From assembly GCF_017982655.1 (NCBI RefSeq), contig NZ_JABXYX010000011.1:50903-114902 (forward strand): 64,000 bases of DNA, written 5' to 3'. Source of the DNA: Brasilonema sp. CT11 (GTDB lineage: Bacteria; Cyanobacteriota; Cyanobacteriia; Cyanobacteriales; Nostocaceae). Made by a program: the position numbers and the translations under genes. This document shows, in pieces, positions 1 to 8,439 of the stretch; within the stretch, counting starts at the first letter, position 1; every line of letters begins with the position of its first letter. Below the pieces are notes generated by a model. That model saw only the letters and a program-made list of their open reading frames with translations, did not search any database and was not told the DNA's origin.

Positions 1-63
1 GAGTTGAGAGGATTTGCAATGTCTGATATTCCTAAAATGCTGTCAAGGCTGCGTGAGTCGTGA
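1..63 (+). CDS. 3' end of an upstream gene (partial)
   Basis: The first frame is open from the window edge to a TGA at 61-63 and encodes about 20 residues ending in RLRES. The upstream part lies outside the window. No family can be assigned. It could be a chance open frame. Confidence 0.3.
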   Translation, partial: ELRGFAMSDIPKMLSRLRES

Positions 64-143
64 AACAGCAGCTTACTGATACTTTGAAACTCTACTTAAA
101 AATCAGAAAGGTCAAAACTTTACAGTAAAAATTACCATTCTCT

Positions 144-1445
144 ATGCGAAATACAACAGTTAAAAGTATGTTTGTTCGCGATATTCACAACTGCAAGCCA
201 CCTTTTTTTACTTCACAGAGGACTCATAAAGCTTTAGAGTCCAAAGTGGAAAAGCTTCTTGATCAATTACGTAATGCTAATGAAGAAATATATCGTGAAA
301 AAGTTGCGCGTCTGCAGGCAGAGGAAGAACTAGAAAAGTCGGTTTTTTTACTACAGGCGACTCTAGAATCTACTACAGAAAGTGTTATTGCAATCAACTT
401 TAACGGACGTATTGTTAGCTTTAATCATAAATTTGTCCAAATGTGGCAGATTCCAGAGTCTATCATGAAATCACGCAACCATAAGCAATGCCTAAGTTTT
501 TATCAAAACCAACTTAAAGATCCAGAAAGCTTTACTGGGCGTATTCAAAAACTAGATAGCGAAACAGATATTGAGGGTGACTCTACTCTAGAGTTAAAAG
601 ATGGTCGAATTTTCCAGCAATACTGGCGACCTTTGCTCCTTAATAATAAAATCATCGGCACAGTATGGAGTTTTCGCAACATCACCAACAGTTTACAAGC
701 AGAAAAAGAAACTCCTGACACCATACCACAAGAAGAGGAGATTGGTGAGCACAAACAGGAATTGATATCCATGATTTGTCATGAATTCCGCTCTTCACTG
801 AATCTGATTTCATTCTCCACTAGCTTATTGAAACGTCATCTTCATAGTTGGAGTGAGCAGAAAAAGTTACAGTGTCTGCAACGGGTTCAAACAACAATTG
901 AACAGATGAATCAATTAATGGATGAAGTTTTCATTATTGATACAGTACAAGCAGGAAAGCTAAAGTTCGAGCCGAAACCACTGAATTTACTCCAATTCTG
1001 TCATGACATATTGGCTCAAATAAATTTGAGCGAAAGTAACCAGCACACAGTTACCTTTGTCAGTCAGGGTGATTGTCAAGTAGTTTGTATGGATAAAAAA
1101 TTACTGCAGCCCATTCTCACGAATTTACTCTCGAATGCACTCAAGTATTCTCCAAAGGACAGCACAGTTGATATGGTGCTTTCTTGCCAAGATGAAAAAG
1201 TTATTTTCCAGATAAAAGATAGAGGAATTGGCATTCCCAAAACAGATCAACAACTATTGTTTGAACCATTTCATCGCGGTGAGAATGTTGGTGATATCCC
1301 AGGTAATGGACTGGGGCTAGCAATTGTCAAAAAGCTTGTGGATGTACATGGTGGTCAAATTATTGTGGATAGTGAAGTTGCAAAAGGTACTACGTTCACA
1401 ATCACATTGCCATTATGCAAACCAGTAACAATGACTAAACATTGA
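144..1445 (+). CDS. PAS-domain sensor histidine kinase
   Basis: This is a cytoplasmic sensor kinase of 433 residues without obvious membrane segments. A short coiled coil (about 25-70) precedes one PAS domain (about 70-185). The dimerisation/phospho-acceptor helix has the H-box CHEFRSS with His213, followed by a HATPase_c domain with an N-box (NLLSNALKYS), a G1 box (DRGIGIP) and a G2 box (GNGLGLAIVKK). All catalytic boxes are intact, so it should autophosphorylate. The stop overlaps or abuts the start of the response regulator gene, which makes that protein its likely partner. The start codon is uncertain because no clear ribosome binding site precedes it; another ATG lies at 168. The signal sensed by the PAS domain is unknown. 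Confidence 0.85.
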   Translation: MRNTTVKSMFVRDIHNCKPPFFTSQRTHKALESKVEKLLDQLRNANEEIYREKVARLQAEEELEKSVFLLQATLESTTESVIAINFNGRIVSFNHKFVQMWQIPESIMKSRNHKQCLSFYQNQLKDPESFTGRIQKLDSETDIEGDSTLELKDGRIFQQYWRPLLLNNKIIGTVWSFRNITNSLQAEKETPDTIPQEEEIGEHKQELISMICHEFRSSLNLISFSTSLLKRHLHSWSEQKKLQCLQRVQTTIEQMNQLMDEVFIIDTVQAGKLKFEPKPLNLLQFCHDILAQINLSESNQHTVTFVSQGDCQVVCMDKKLLQPILTNLLSNALKYSPKDSTVDMVLSCQDEKVIFQIKDRGIGIPKTDQQLLFEPFHRGENVGDIPGNGLGLAIVKKLVDVHGGQIIVDSEVAKGTTFTITLPLCKPVTMTKH

Positions 1446-1453
1446 AGAAAACC

Positions 1454-2251
1454 ATGACAAAAGTTTTAGTGATTGAAGATGAGGCAGAAAATAGAAATCT
1501 TTTTCTAGAATGCTTGGAGACGGAAGGGTTTGATGCCATTAGTGCAGAAAACGGTCTTGTTGGCGTCGAAAAAGCACAAGAACACGTGCCTGACTTGATA
1601 CTTTGTGATATTGTAATGCCGCAACTAGATGGTTACGGTGTTCTTACCTCGTTACGCCAAAACCGGGTAACAGCGATGATTCCCTTCATTTTTCTTACTG
1701 CCAAGAGTACCACGGCTGAAGTTCGTCAAGGCATGAAGCTGGGAGCTGATGACTATCTTAGCAAACCTACGACTGTAGAGGAATTATTGGGAGCGATCGC
1801 CACCCGGCTAGAAAAACAAGCAGCCATCAGGCAGTGGTACGCTGCTCAGTTACAACAAGTCACAGCACCACCTCCTACTGACACTACTCTGCCAGCAGAT
1901 CCCCAGTCAATTTTTCCTGTTTTCCCTCAACTAAAAGAAGTGTTCGACTTTATCGAAGCCAATTATGAGCAGTCAATTAACTTGAGTGACGTAGCCCAGG
2001 CAGTTGGTTACGCCCCAGCTTACTTAACAGATCTCGTACGACGTCAGACGGGAAAAACGGTGCATCAATGGATTGTAGAGCGCCGGATGGCAAAGGCATG
2101 CTCCTTGCTTCTGGAAACCAACCAGTCAATGGAGCAGATTGCTGAGGCAGTGGGATATCATTATACAGGCTGTTTGTTTCGTCAGTTTCGCATCAGCTTT
2201 GGAACGACTCCTCAAGTTTGGCGAAACCAACACCGCTCTAGTCCTGAGTGA
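1454..2251 (+). CDS. Response regulator with AraC-type DNA-binding domain
   Basis: A receiver domain with the phospho-acceptor Asp in CDIVMPQLDG is joined by a Pro/Thr linker to a C-terminal AraC/XylS double helix-turn-helix (last ~100 residues, containing MEQIAEAVGYH and FRQFRISFGTTP). It is probably a DNA-binding transcription factor phosphorylated by the PAS kinase immediately upstream. The frame can start at a TTG at 1442 overlapping the kinase stop, but the ATG at 1454 places the receiver core (KVLVIEDE) at the usual distance. The last 14 bases overlap the 3' end of the convergent subtilase-like gene. Targets are unknown; the neighbouring secreted protein or the lanthipeptide genes are possible but unproven. 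Confidence 0.82.
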   Translation: MTKVLVIEDEAENRNLFLECLETEGFDAISAENGLVGVEKAQEHVPDLILCDIVMPQLDGYGVLTSLRQNRVTAMIPFIFLTAKSTTAEVRQGMKLGADDYLSKPTTVEELLGAIATRLEKQAAIRQWYAAQLQQVTAPPPTDTTLPADPQSIFPVFPQLKEVFDFIEANYEQSINLSDVAQAVGYAPAYLTDLVRRQTGKTVHQWIVERRMAKACSLLLETNQSMEQIAEAVGYHYTGCLFRQFRISFGTTPQVWRNQHRSSPE

Positions 2252-3473
2252 TTAGTCCTGAATGAACTAAGGTGAGGGCTTGGGAATTTACCTGATTCCG
2301 TTTTAGGAGTAGACCAGCAATCAGAACGCTAACACACAGCAAAGCTGGGGCCGCAGAAGGTTCGGGGATAGTTGTCGGTTTGGGTTGCACACCCAGTGCG
2401 AGGATAGCTTGATCTCCCCTAATCAAACCAAAGCCATGTCTGGAGTCGAAGCCCGGCGAAGGGTTATAAGCTGTATTTCTCAGAGCATTGTAGATTTCCG
2501 TGGGCGTTGCGTTCGGGTTTGCCTGTTGTAGCAGTGCTGCTACTGCAGCTGTAAACGGAGCTGATGCCGAGGTGCCGAAGAAGCTGAAGAAGCGTGAGTT
2601 GGCATCAATAGATGAATCTCCTCCTAAGTTGAAAGAAATTGGCAGCACATCCGGAGCCACAACATCAGGCTTCAGGGAACCTGGGTTACCTTCTGAAGAG
2701 AAGGGTTCCAGTTGTCCCTGCTCTACAACAACACCGAATCTTTGGTTTGAGTAAGATTGGGCGTTCCCGTAGTACACTGCTCCAACGGTCAGCGCATTTG
2801 GGTTATTTGCGTGCCCGTATATTGAGGTATTGGGAAAATCATTACCAGCGCCAGTGAAGTAAGAAATCCCCTGATTGAATACCGCGTCAATCGCCTGGTT
2901 GATAGAACCATTAGGAGGCTCTAGATCTAGAAGGTTTGAGGGTGCATCAGGAGTATTCTGGGGGAGTAAACCGATATCATCCACGATGATGTCTGCTCCA
3001 GCAGACGCCAGAGCTTGAATGGCTTGACCAATGGAATCTACGCCACCTGTACCTGTGTAAAACGCCAACTTGGCCCCTGGAGCCACAGCATGAATGAGTT
3101 GCGATATGGCGCGACCCTCATCTATGGCATCAGACCCAGTGTAGTCCTTCAGCACATTAATGCCAGATGGTAGGTAGCCATTGGCTACATTGGTTGCATA
3201 GGTGTCTGCATTGCCAGAGACGTCGAAAGTTTGTGCTGTGGCAAAGCTATCGGATATTACTCCAATGGTGATTCCAGTACCGTCTAGACTGTAGCGATCC
3301 CGTAAAATATCAATCCCTGTAGCTTTGGCTGCTGGCTCCATCGGCAGGGTGAAGGTAGCCGCTTGAACCTTAGCAACAAAGCTTCCAAGTAGTACAGTCG
3401 TCCCAATTACCCCTGAAGTAACAATTCTTTGAAGGAGTTTTAAATTTCTCATGGCTTTTAAGGATCTTCTCAA
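2238..3473 (-). CDS. Secreted S8 (subtilisin-like) family protein with PEP-CTERM tail
   Basis: The 411-residue product has a signal peptide (hydrophobic 15-38, probable cut after KVQA), a subtilisin-fold body and a C-terminal PEP-CTERM signal: PEP at 370-372, hydrophobic helix, then KR. That tail normally marks proteins for sorting by an exosortase/archaeosortase-like system. The catalytic Asp is Asp75 in VISDSF, the oxyanion-hole Asn is in GAGND, and the nucleophile is Ser302 in FGTSASAP. The expected HGT histidine motif reads DEGRA at 118-122; the nearest His is His128. This variant is seen in a subgroup of S8-like proteins and may be non-canonical or inactive. An 18-residue extension after the basic patch is longer than usual for PEP-CTERM proteins. 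Confidence 0.8.
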   Translation of the reverse strand: MRRSLKAMRNLKLLQRIVTSGVIGTTVLLGSFVAKVQAATFTLPMEPAAKATGIDILRDRYSLDGTGITIGVISDSFATAQTFDVSGNADTYATNVANGYLPSGINVLKDYTGSDAIDEGRAISQLIHAVAPGAKLAFYTGTGGVDSIGQAIQALASAGADIIVDDIGLLPQNTPDAPSNLLDLEPPNGSINQAIDAVFNQGISYFTGAGNDFPNTSIYGHANNPNALTVGAVYYGNAQSYSNQRFGVVVEQGQLEPFSSEGNPGSLKPDVVAPDVLPISFNLGGDSSIDANSRFFSFFGTSASAPFTAAVAALLQQANPNATPTEIYNALRNTAYNPSPGFDSRHGFGLIRGDQAILALGVQPKPTTIPEPSAAPALLCVSVLIAGLLLKRNQVNSQALTLVHSGLITQD

Positions 3474-4085
3474 AATTCACTTTTATTAGCTTAGGTGTAA
3501 TTTAATGCTGATTATTGGTTAGCTAAGATTACACTTACAATCGGTCTTTAGCATTGTGAACCATCCCTCCTGACTTCTAGCATCTTAGGGAGTGTTTCAG
3601 TATATAAGATTTCATTTTACAAGGTTGTGGTATAAAAGTACAACATATGCAACTAACAGTATTTTTTTCATACCCTTGGCATTGTTGTTTCTCATATTAA
3701 TGATTAACCAAATTCATTATCTGACTTTTCACGGGATGTGGAAAAGAAAAACTGGTTGCGACTAAGCATCGCAAACTATGGACTAATAAACTGAAACATT
3801 AATTATGTTAAGGGTACAAGAAAACCCAGTGATACTAGCAGAACTTTCTGTCATGGTTCACTGGGCGATAGTACTTTGGATGTAAGTAGGTCAACATTGA
3901 AAAACACAAAATAGATTCTTTGTGATTACTTCGCTACCCTATCCTTCAGGGTCTACGGGAAGCCGCTTCGTATCTACATTGCGTTCCGTATGCCCTCCGG
4001 GCACGCTACGCGCTCCGTAATGACATTTTATGTTTCATGTTTGTTGAGCTACTTACTACTGATTATTAGCTTGTTAAACTTAGCC
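3474..4085. other. Intergenic region with hairpin and GC-rich repeat
   Basis: No gene is recognised in these roughly 600 bases between the subtilase-like gene and the lanthipeptide precursor. An imperfect inverted repeat (CCCAGTGA near 3826, TCACTGGG near 3859) could form a long-loop hairpin downstream of the precursor gene. From about 3938 to 4022 there is a GC-rich cyanobacterial repeat containing nested palindromes such as CCCTCCGGGC. Its composition contrasts sharply with the A/T-rich surroundings. Confidence 0.5.
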
Positions 4086-4289
4086 TTACTTTACGTTGTT
4101 GGCGTTCCTGTAAAAAGTCCAGCCAATACAATCACTATATTTGCTCCAGTTCTTACAACGGCCACCTGCGACTCCTTCGAGAGCTTCGTCAGATAATTCT
4201 CCTTCAGCAAATTGTGTGGTTGACTCTTGCTCAAACTCAGAGTTAGAGTTCATAGCTTGAGAGATAACTTTCTTCAGTTCGTCTTGCAT
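4086..4289 (-). CDS. Lanthipeptide precursor peptide with double-glycine leader
   Basis: The 67-residue peptide has an acidic leader of 43 residues ending in ELSDEALEGVAGG, the type cut by C39 peptidases after Gly-Gly. The predicted core is 24 residues (44-67) with Cys45 and Cys54 as thiol donors and Ser49, Ser52 and Thr58 as dehydration sites, so at most two thioether rings can form. A good ribosome binding site (AGGAGA) lies 7-8 bases before the ATG, and a sigma70-like promoter is visible further upstream. It is divergent from the LanM gene starting 265 bases away, which makes it the natural LanM substrate. The core is basic and aromatic (two Trp, two Tyr, one Phe). Ring pattern and activity cannot be predicted from sequence. 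Confidence 0.82.
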   Translation of the reverse strand: MQDELKKVISQAMNSNSEFEQESTTQFAEGELSDEALEGVAGGRCKNWSKYSDCIGWTFYRNANNVK

Positions 4290-4343
4290 GATTTTGTCTC
4301 CTGTTTTCTAATTTGTGATGTCAATTTACTCTTGATACTTACT

Positions 4344-4372
4344 ACAATAGCTAGCTTCAAAGAGAGCGTCAA
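4344..4372 (-). promoter_or_regulatory. Probable promoter of the lanthipeptide precursor gene
   Basis: Read on the minus strand, TTGACG (-35, 4372-4367) is followed by exactly 17 bases and TATTGT (-10, 4349-4344). Transcription would begin about 45-50 bases before the precursor ATG, leaving room for the AGGAGA ribosome binding site. The match is by eye to the sigma70/SigA consensus. Confidence 0.5.
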
Positions 4373-4456
4373 TTTGATTTTTTTAGAAGACAAACTAAAT
4401 AATGATCAGTCAGTCAAAAAAATAATCTAAAGATTTTGGAGTCAAAACTAAAAAAT

Positions 4457-4502
4457 TTGAATTGTGATGCATAGTTGATATTATCTAAAATTCAAATTTG
4501 AA
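4457..4502 (+). promoter_or_regulatory. Probable lanM promoter with palindrome at the start point
   Basis: TTGAAT (4457-4462), a 16-base spacer and TATTAT (4479-4484) form a sigma70-like promoter directed toward lanM. A perfect 12-base palindrome TTCAAATTTGAA (4491-4502) sits where transcription would start, which is a plausible operator position. A weak AAGGA ribosome binding site lies just before the lanM ATG. The palindrome is A/T-rich and may be chance. Confidence 0.42.
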
Positions 4503-4553
4503 ACTAATAGAACAAATATTCTGAACTCAATAAAAACAAAGGATACAAATAAC

Positions 4554-7500
4554 ATGGATGTTTCACAGCAAGATTTACTTAAAATAGCCGAGCAAGCCAG
4601 TACACTCGTTGAGAGATTGGGTAATTGCTTTGTTCCGGATGAAGCTGAGGACAACAACAAGTTAGCTATGTCTCGCTTGAAAGCATGGTGTCAGGTGGTA
4701 GCACAAAGCAACCCAGAAAAGTTAGCCAAACGCCTTGTCTGGGATGAGCTGGATTCTGGCACTATTGTTAAGGTTCTCGGTGCTGTCCGTCTCGTCAATG
4801 GGGAACAACTGCCCGTTTGGACGGAAACTTTGCGGGAAGCATTGCAAACTGATTGGGACACAGCTTATACAAGTACCAATCGCTGTCTGGAAACTGAAGA
4901 GCCAATTCCTTTTGAAGAAGTTTATCTGCCCTTTGTTTATATAGCGCAGCAAAAACTAATTGCACAGGTTGGTGCTAGTTGGCAATTGCTGTCCGAAGCA
5001 GTCCACATCAGCTTGGAACGTCAACTGCTATCGAAGTTCGCGTCTCTTGGTGTCCGGGCTTTAGACCTTGAGTTTTCAAAATTTAAAGCACAGAAGCAAT
5101 CTGCTGACATTTCCTTAACCCAACAGCAAAGTGAACATTCTAATGTGCAGTATCAAACTTTTGTTAAAGACTTAAAAGCAGAAGGACTGTTATCTTTCTT
5201 TCAAAAGTACAGTGTATTAGCACGGCTAGTGGCGACCACAATAGATTTTTGGGTAGAAGAAAAAGCGGAATTTTTTCAGCGGTTAGCATCAGATTTACCA
5301 ACCATCCAGCAAACGTTCCAAGAAAAAACAGCTCATATTGTTGCAATCCAATTTGAACTCTCCGATCCTCACAACCGGGGACGCTCCGTAATGGCTGTGA
5401 CTTTTGAGTCTGGATTGAAGGTAATATATAAACCTAGAGGCTTAACTTTAGAAGCTACGTATTTTCAGTTACTCGCTTGGTGTAATCAGTATTTTGTAGA
5501 GACGTTGCATGCAACGTCTCTACACCCGTTCAAGATAATCAAAGTTATTAACTGCAAGACTCATGGCTGGATGGAGTATGTAGAGCATTTGCCTTGTGAA
5601 TATGAGATAGCAGCACAGCGATACTATCAGCGTGTCGGAATGCTTCTGTGTTTAGTTTATTTGCTCCAAGGCAATGACTGCCATCAGGAAAATCTCATCG
5701 CCTGTGGAGAACATCCGGTGCTGGTAGATTTGGAAACCCTTCTCCATCCCTATGCTCGCGAGGTTAATCCTACAGAGGAAGAGGAAGTAGGCGCACAATC
5801 TCTAGCGGGTTTGCAATTGTTTGAAGATTCAGTGTTGCGGACTGGACTACTGCCAAGATGGGAATTTGGGGCAGATGGAGGCAAAGCTCACGATATTAGT
5901 GGTTTAGGAGGATTTGGCGAGCAGGAAATTCCTGTTCCCATACAAAAGTGGCAGAACATCAATACTGATAACATGGCATTGGAGTATGAGCCTGGTATTA
6001 TGTCAGCTGCCAACAATGTACCTTCGCTCAATGGCATCGCCCTTTTACCTTGTGATTACGTTAATGAAATTGTAGATGGTTTCCAAAAGATGTATCAGTT
6101 CTTGTTAGAACGACGAGAGGCTCTTTTAAAAACTGATAGTCCTTTGCCTCCTCTAGCTCATCAGAGAGTAAGATTTTTGTTTCGTAATACTCACGTCTAT
6201 GGTCATTTTTTGGAAAAAACCCTCTATCCACAATTTTTGCAGCATGGTGTAGACCGCAGTATTGAACTGGATGTGCTGAGTCGGGCATTTTTGGCAGCAA
6301 AAGAAAAACCCTCTATCTGGTCACTGCTTGCACTAGAACTACAAGCTATGGAACAAATGGATATTCCTTATTTCTTTGCTGACTCAAGCAGTGATGCTCT
6401 GACACTCAACTCTGAGTTAGTCATTAAGGGATATTTTAAAGAACCTAGTTATAACCGCATGATTTCTCGTCTACAGCAGCTTAATGATGGAGATTTAGCT
6501 CAACAGATTGGAATTATTCGGGGTTCTTTTTACTCACGGGTTGCTCGTGGCATGACTAATATTGCATCCACTCAGCGTGTTAGTGTTGGTTTGGATCTCA
6601 ATGCAATCACTCCTTTAACACAAGCACAACTGGTACAAGAGGCAGTAGAGATTGCGAAAGAATTGCAAAAACGAGCAATTTACGCTCCTGACGGTAGTGT
6701 GACCTGGATTGGCATGGGATACCTCCCTAAAGCTCAACGGATGCAACTTCAGCCTTTGGGCTATGGCTTGTACGATGGTATTTGCGGAGTTGCTCTGTTT
6801 TTTGCGGCGTTGGCAAAAGTTACTGGTGATGAGGGATTTCGAGGTTTCGCATTGAGCGCCTTGCAAGACCTGAAAAAAACCTTACAGCACACAGAACCGA
6901 ATGACCAAGTAAAATTTACCAAGGAAATAGGTATTGGTGGAGCGACTGGATTAGGGTCTATTATTTATACATTGGTACAAGTCAGTCAGTTTCTGGATGA
7001 ACCGGAGCTTCTCGATATTGCGAGTCTTGCAGCTTCATTGATAAGCCAAGAAAGCATTGAGAGCGATCGCCAATTTGACACAATCATTGGGGCAGCAGGG
7101 ACAATACTAGGATTACTAACTTTGTACCAAGCAAAGCCAAACCCAGCCATTCTCGATCAAGCCCAATCCCTAGGTTATCACCTACTCAATAACCGCACCA
7201 AGAGCGAGACTGGATTTAGAGCTTGGGCAACTTTGGAAGACAAGTTAGCAACGGGAATTTCTCATGGTGCAGCCGGCATTGCCTACGCCTTACTGCGATT
7301 GTACAAAACTACTCAAGACCCGGTTTTTCTGGAAGCAGCAGAGGAAGCGATCGCCTATGAACGCAGCGTCTTCTCACCCAATGATGGTAACTGGCCAGAT
7401 GTACGAAATTTTTCCCTTAACAAGAGTAAACTATCCTTTATGACGAGTTGGTGTCATGGTGCTCCTGGTATTGGTTTAGCTCGTTTGGGAGCTCTTTCGA

Positions 7501-7847
7501 TACTCGATACAGCAGAAATTCACCAAGAAATTGCAGTTGCCTTAAAGACAACCCAACAATTTGGTTTACAAAACATCGACCATCTGTGTTGCGGTAACTT
7601 TGGCAGAATGGAGGTGTTATTGGTAGGAGCGTCCAAGCTGTCGCGTCCGGATCTGTGGAATACTGTTCAAAAACAGGCAGCACGAGTTGTAGCAAAGGCA
7701 AAACAAGTTGGTACTTTTGATCTGTTTTCTGAACTTTCCGGAGATATTTACAACCCTGGTTTCTTTCAAGGCACCTCTGGAATCGGTTATCAACTATTAA
7801 GACTGGCGTATCCTGAATCACTTCCTTCCGTGTTGTTATGGGAATAA
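4554..7847 (+). CDS. lanM: Class II lanthipeptide synthetase (LanM)
   Basis: The 1097-residue bifunctional enzyme dehydrates Ser/Thr of a precursor and then adds Cys thiols to form (methyl)lanthionine. The N-terminal kinase-like dehydratase (DUF4135) shows YKPRG with Lys293, GNDCHQEN with Asp375, His377 and Asn380, and VDLETLLHP with Asp392 and Glu394. The C-terminal LanC-like cyclase has HGAAG, SWCHG with Cys967, and LCCGNFG with Cys1012-Cys1013. The usual second zinc motif is CHG; here it is CCG, so the zinc is probably bound by three cysteines as in ProcM, a group known for substrate tolerance. A 28-base palindromic repeat lies in frame between dehydratase motifs (residues about 315-324) and seems to add a few residues. 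A single divergent precursor gene lies upstream. Confidence 0.93.
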   Translation: MDVSQQDLLKIAEQASTLVERLGNCFVPDEAEDNNKLAMSRLKAWCQVVAQSNPEKLAKRLVWDELDSGTIVKVLGAVRLVNGEQLPVWTETLREALQTDWDTAYTSTNRCLETEEPIPFEEVYLPFVYIAQQKLIAQVGASWQLLSEAVHISLERQLLSKFASLGVRALDLEFSKFKAQKQSADISLTQQQSEHSNVQYQTFVKDLKAEGLLSFFQKYSVLARLVATTIDFWVEEKAEFFQRLASDLPTIQQTFQEKTAHIVAIQFELSDPHNRGRSVMAVTFESGLKVIYKPRGLTLEATYFQLLAWCNQYFVETLHATSLHPFKIIKVINCKTHGWMEYVEHLPCEYEIAAQRYYQRVGMLLCLVYLLQGNDCHQENLIACGEHPVLVDLETLLHPYAREVNPTEEEEVGAQSLAGLQLFEDSVLRTGLLPRWEFGADGGKAHDISGLGGFGEQEIPVPIQKWQNINTDNMALEYEPGIMSAANNVPSLNGIALLPCDYVNEIVDGFQKMYQFLLERREALLKTDSPLPPLAHQRVRFLFRNTHVYGHFLEKTLYPQFLQHGVDRSIELDVLSRAFLAAKEKPSIWSLLALELQAMEQMDIPYFFADSSSDALTLNSELVIKGYFKEPSYNRMISRLQQLNDGDLAQQIGIIRGSFYSRVARGMTNIASTQRVSVGLDLNAITPLTQAQLVQEAVEIAKELQKRAIYAPDGSVTWIGMGYLPKAQRMQLQPLGYGLYDGICGVALFFAALAKVTGDEGFRGFALSALQDLKKTLQHTEPNDQVKFTKEIGIGGATGLGSIIYTLVQVSQFLDEPELLDIASLAASLISQESIESDRQFDTIIGAAGTILGLLTLYQAKPNPAILDQAQSLGYHLLNNRTKSETGFRAWATLEDKLATGISHGAAGIAYALLRLYKTTQDPVFLEAAEEAIAYERSVFSPNDGNWPDVRNFSLNKSKLSFMTSWCHGAPGIGLARLGALSILDTAEIHQEIAVALKTTQQFGLQNIDHLCCGNFGRMEVLLVGASKLSRPDLWNTVQKQAARVVAKAKQVGTFDLFSELSGDIYNPGFFQGTSGIGYQLLRLAYPESLPSVLLWE
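5496..5523. repeat. Perfect 28-base palindrome inside lanM
   Basis: GTAGAGACGTTGCA is followed directly by its exact reverse complement. This type of hairpin unit is common in intergenic DNA of filamentous cyanobacteria, yet here it is translated as part of LanM (VETLHATSL). The segment falls between a conserved QLLAW-like stretch and HPFKIIKVIN, a loop where a short insertion would be tolerated. Confidence 0.75.
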
Positions 7848-7881
7848 ACAATATCGCGATTGGCAGTACTTTTTCTTACCA

Positions 7882-8439
7882 TTGCCTGGGCGTTGGATAT
7901 TGGCGGAGTTTGTTTTAACAATTATGTTACTAACAAGAGTGCAAGAGTTTAGTACCAGTCATACACCTTCTTTCTTCAATCAGTCACTACAAAATTGGTT
8001 GAGTGAGTGGAGTGATGTTTTCTGGTTTGGGATTGTGCTGTTACTACTAATACAGTTGACGAAAACTGTATTTATATTGCGAAAAATACAACAGCAACTA
8101 GCGCGAGAGCAACAACGATGGCGACAGTATACTCAACAACAGGAGAATCTCACTGCACTCCAAGCACAACTTTGCGTTGCATATGAAAGCTATGACGCGT
8201 TAGGACACGCATTAATTGGGATTAATATTCAGTTACAAACTGCTCTAAAACTTTGGTCTATCGATCCTAGTCAAGCACAAAAGTTTTTAGCACAAGCCCA
8301 ACACTTAGGAGTTAGCACTATGCAAGATCTTCGCAATAGTGTTCGTGTGCTACGGACGCATAGTGTACAGGCACGAGCAGAACTGTCCTTTAAGAATAAC
8401 TCAGAATGCAAAACACAGAACGTAAACCCTGAGCGTTAG
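7882..8439 (+). pseudogene. Truncated sensor histidine kinase (HisKA_3 type) without catalytic parts
   Basis: The product resembles the start and middle of a NarL-partner-type kinase: two hydrophobic segments (about 5-18 and 47-66), a coiled coil, then a HisKA_3-like stretch (DALGHAL, QLQTALKLW, MQDLRNSVRVLR). At the H-box the expected His is Tyr104 (ESYDALGH), and translation stops before any HATPase_c domain. The assigned start is a TTG; the frame is open further upstream to the lanM stop with residues that fit the family, so the true N-terminus may also be lost. It cannot work as a kinase. It is most likely a decaying gene, although a membrane dimerisation partner role cannot be excluded. 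It lies 35 bases downstream of lanM on the same strand. Confidence 0.65.

Noticed and set aside
3826..3866. Rho-independent terminator of the precursor gene
   Set aside because: The arms are only 8 bases with a long loop, and no U-run follows in the required direction.
3990..4196. 68-codon plus-strand open frame overlapping the lanthipeptide precursor
   Set aside because: It starts in a GC-rich repeat and runs antisense to the convincing precursor gene.
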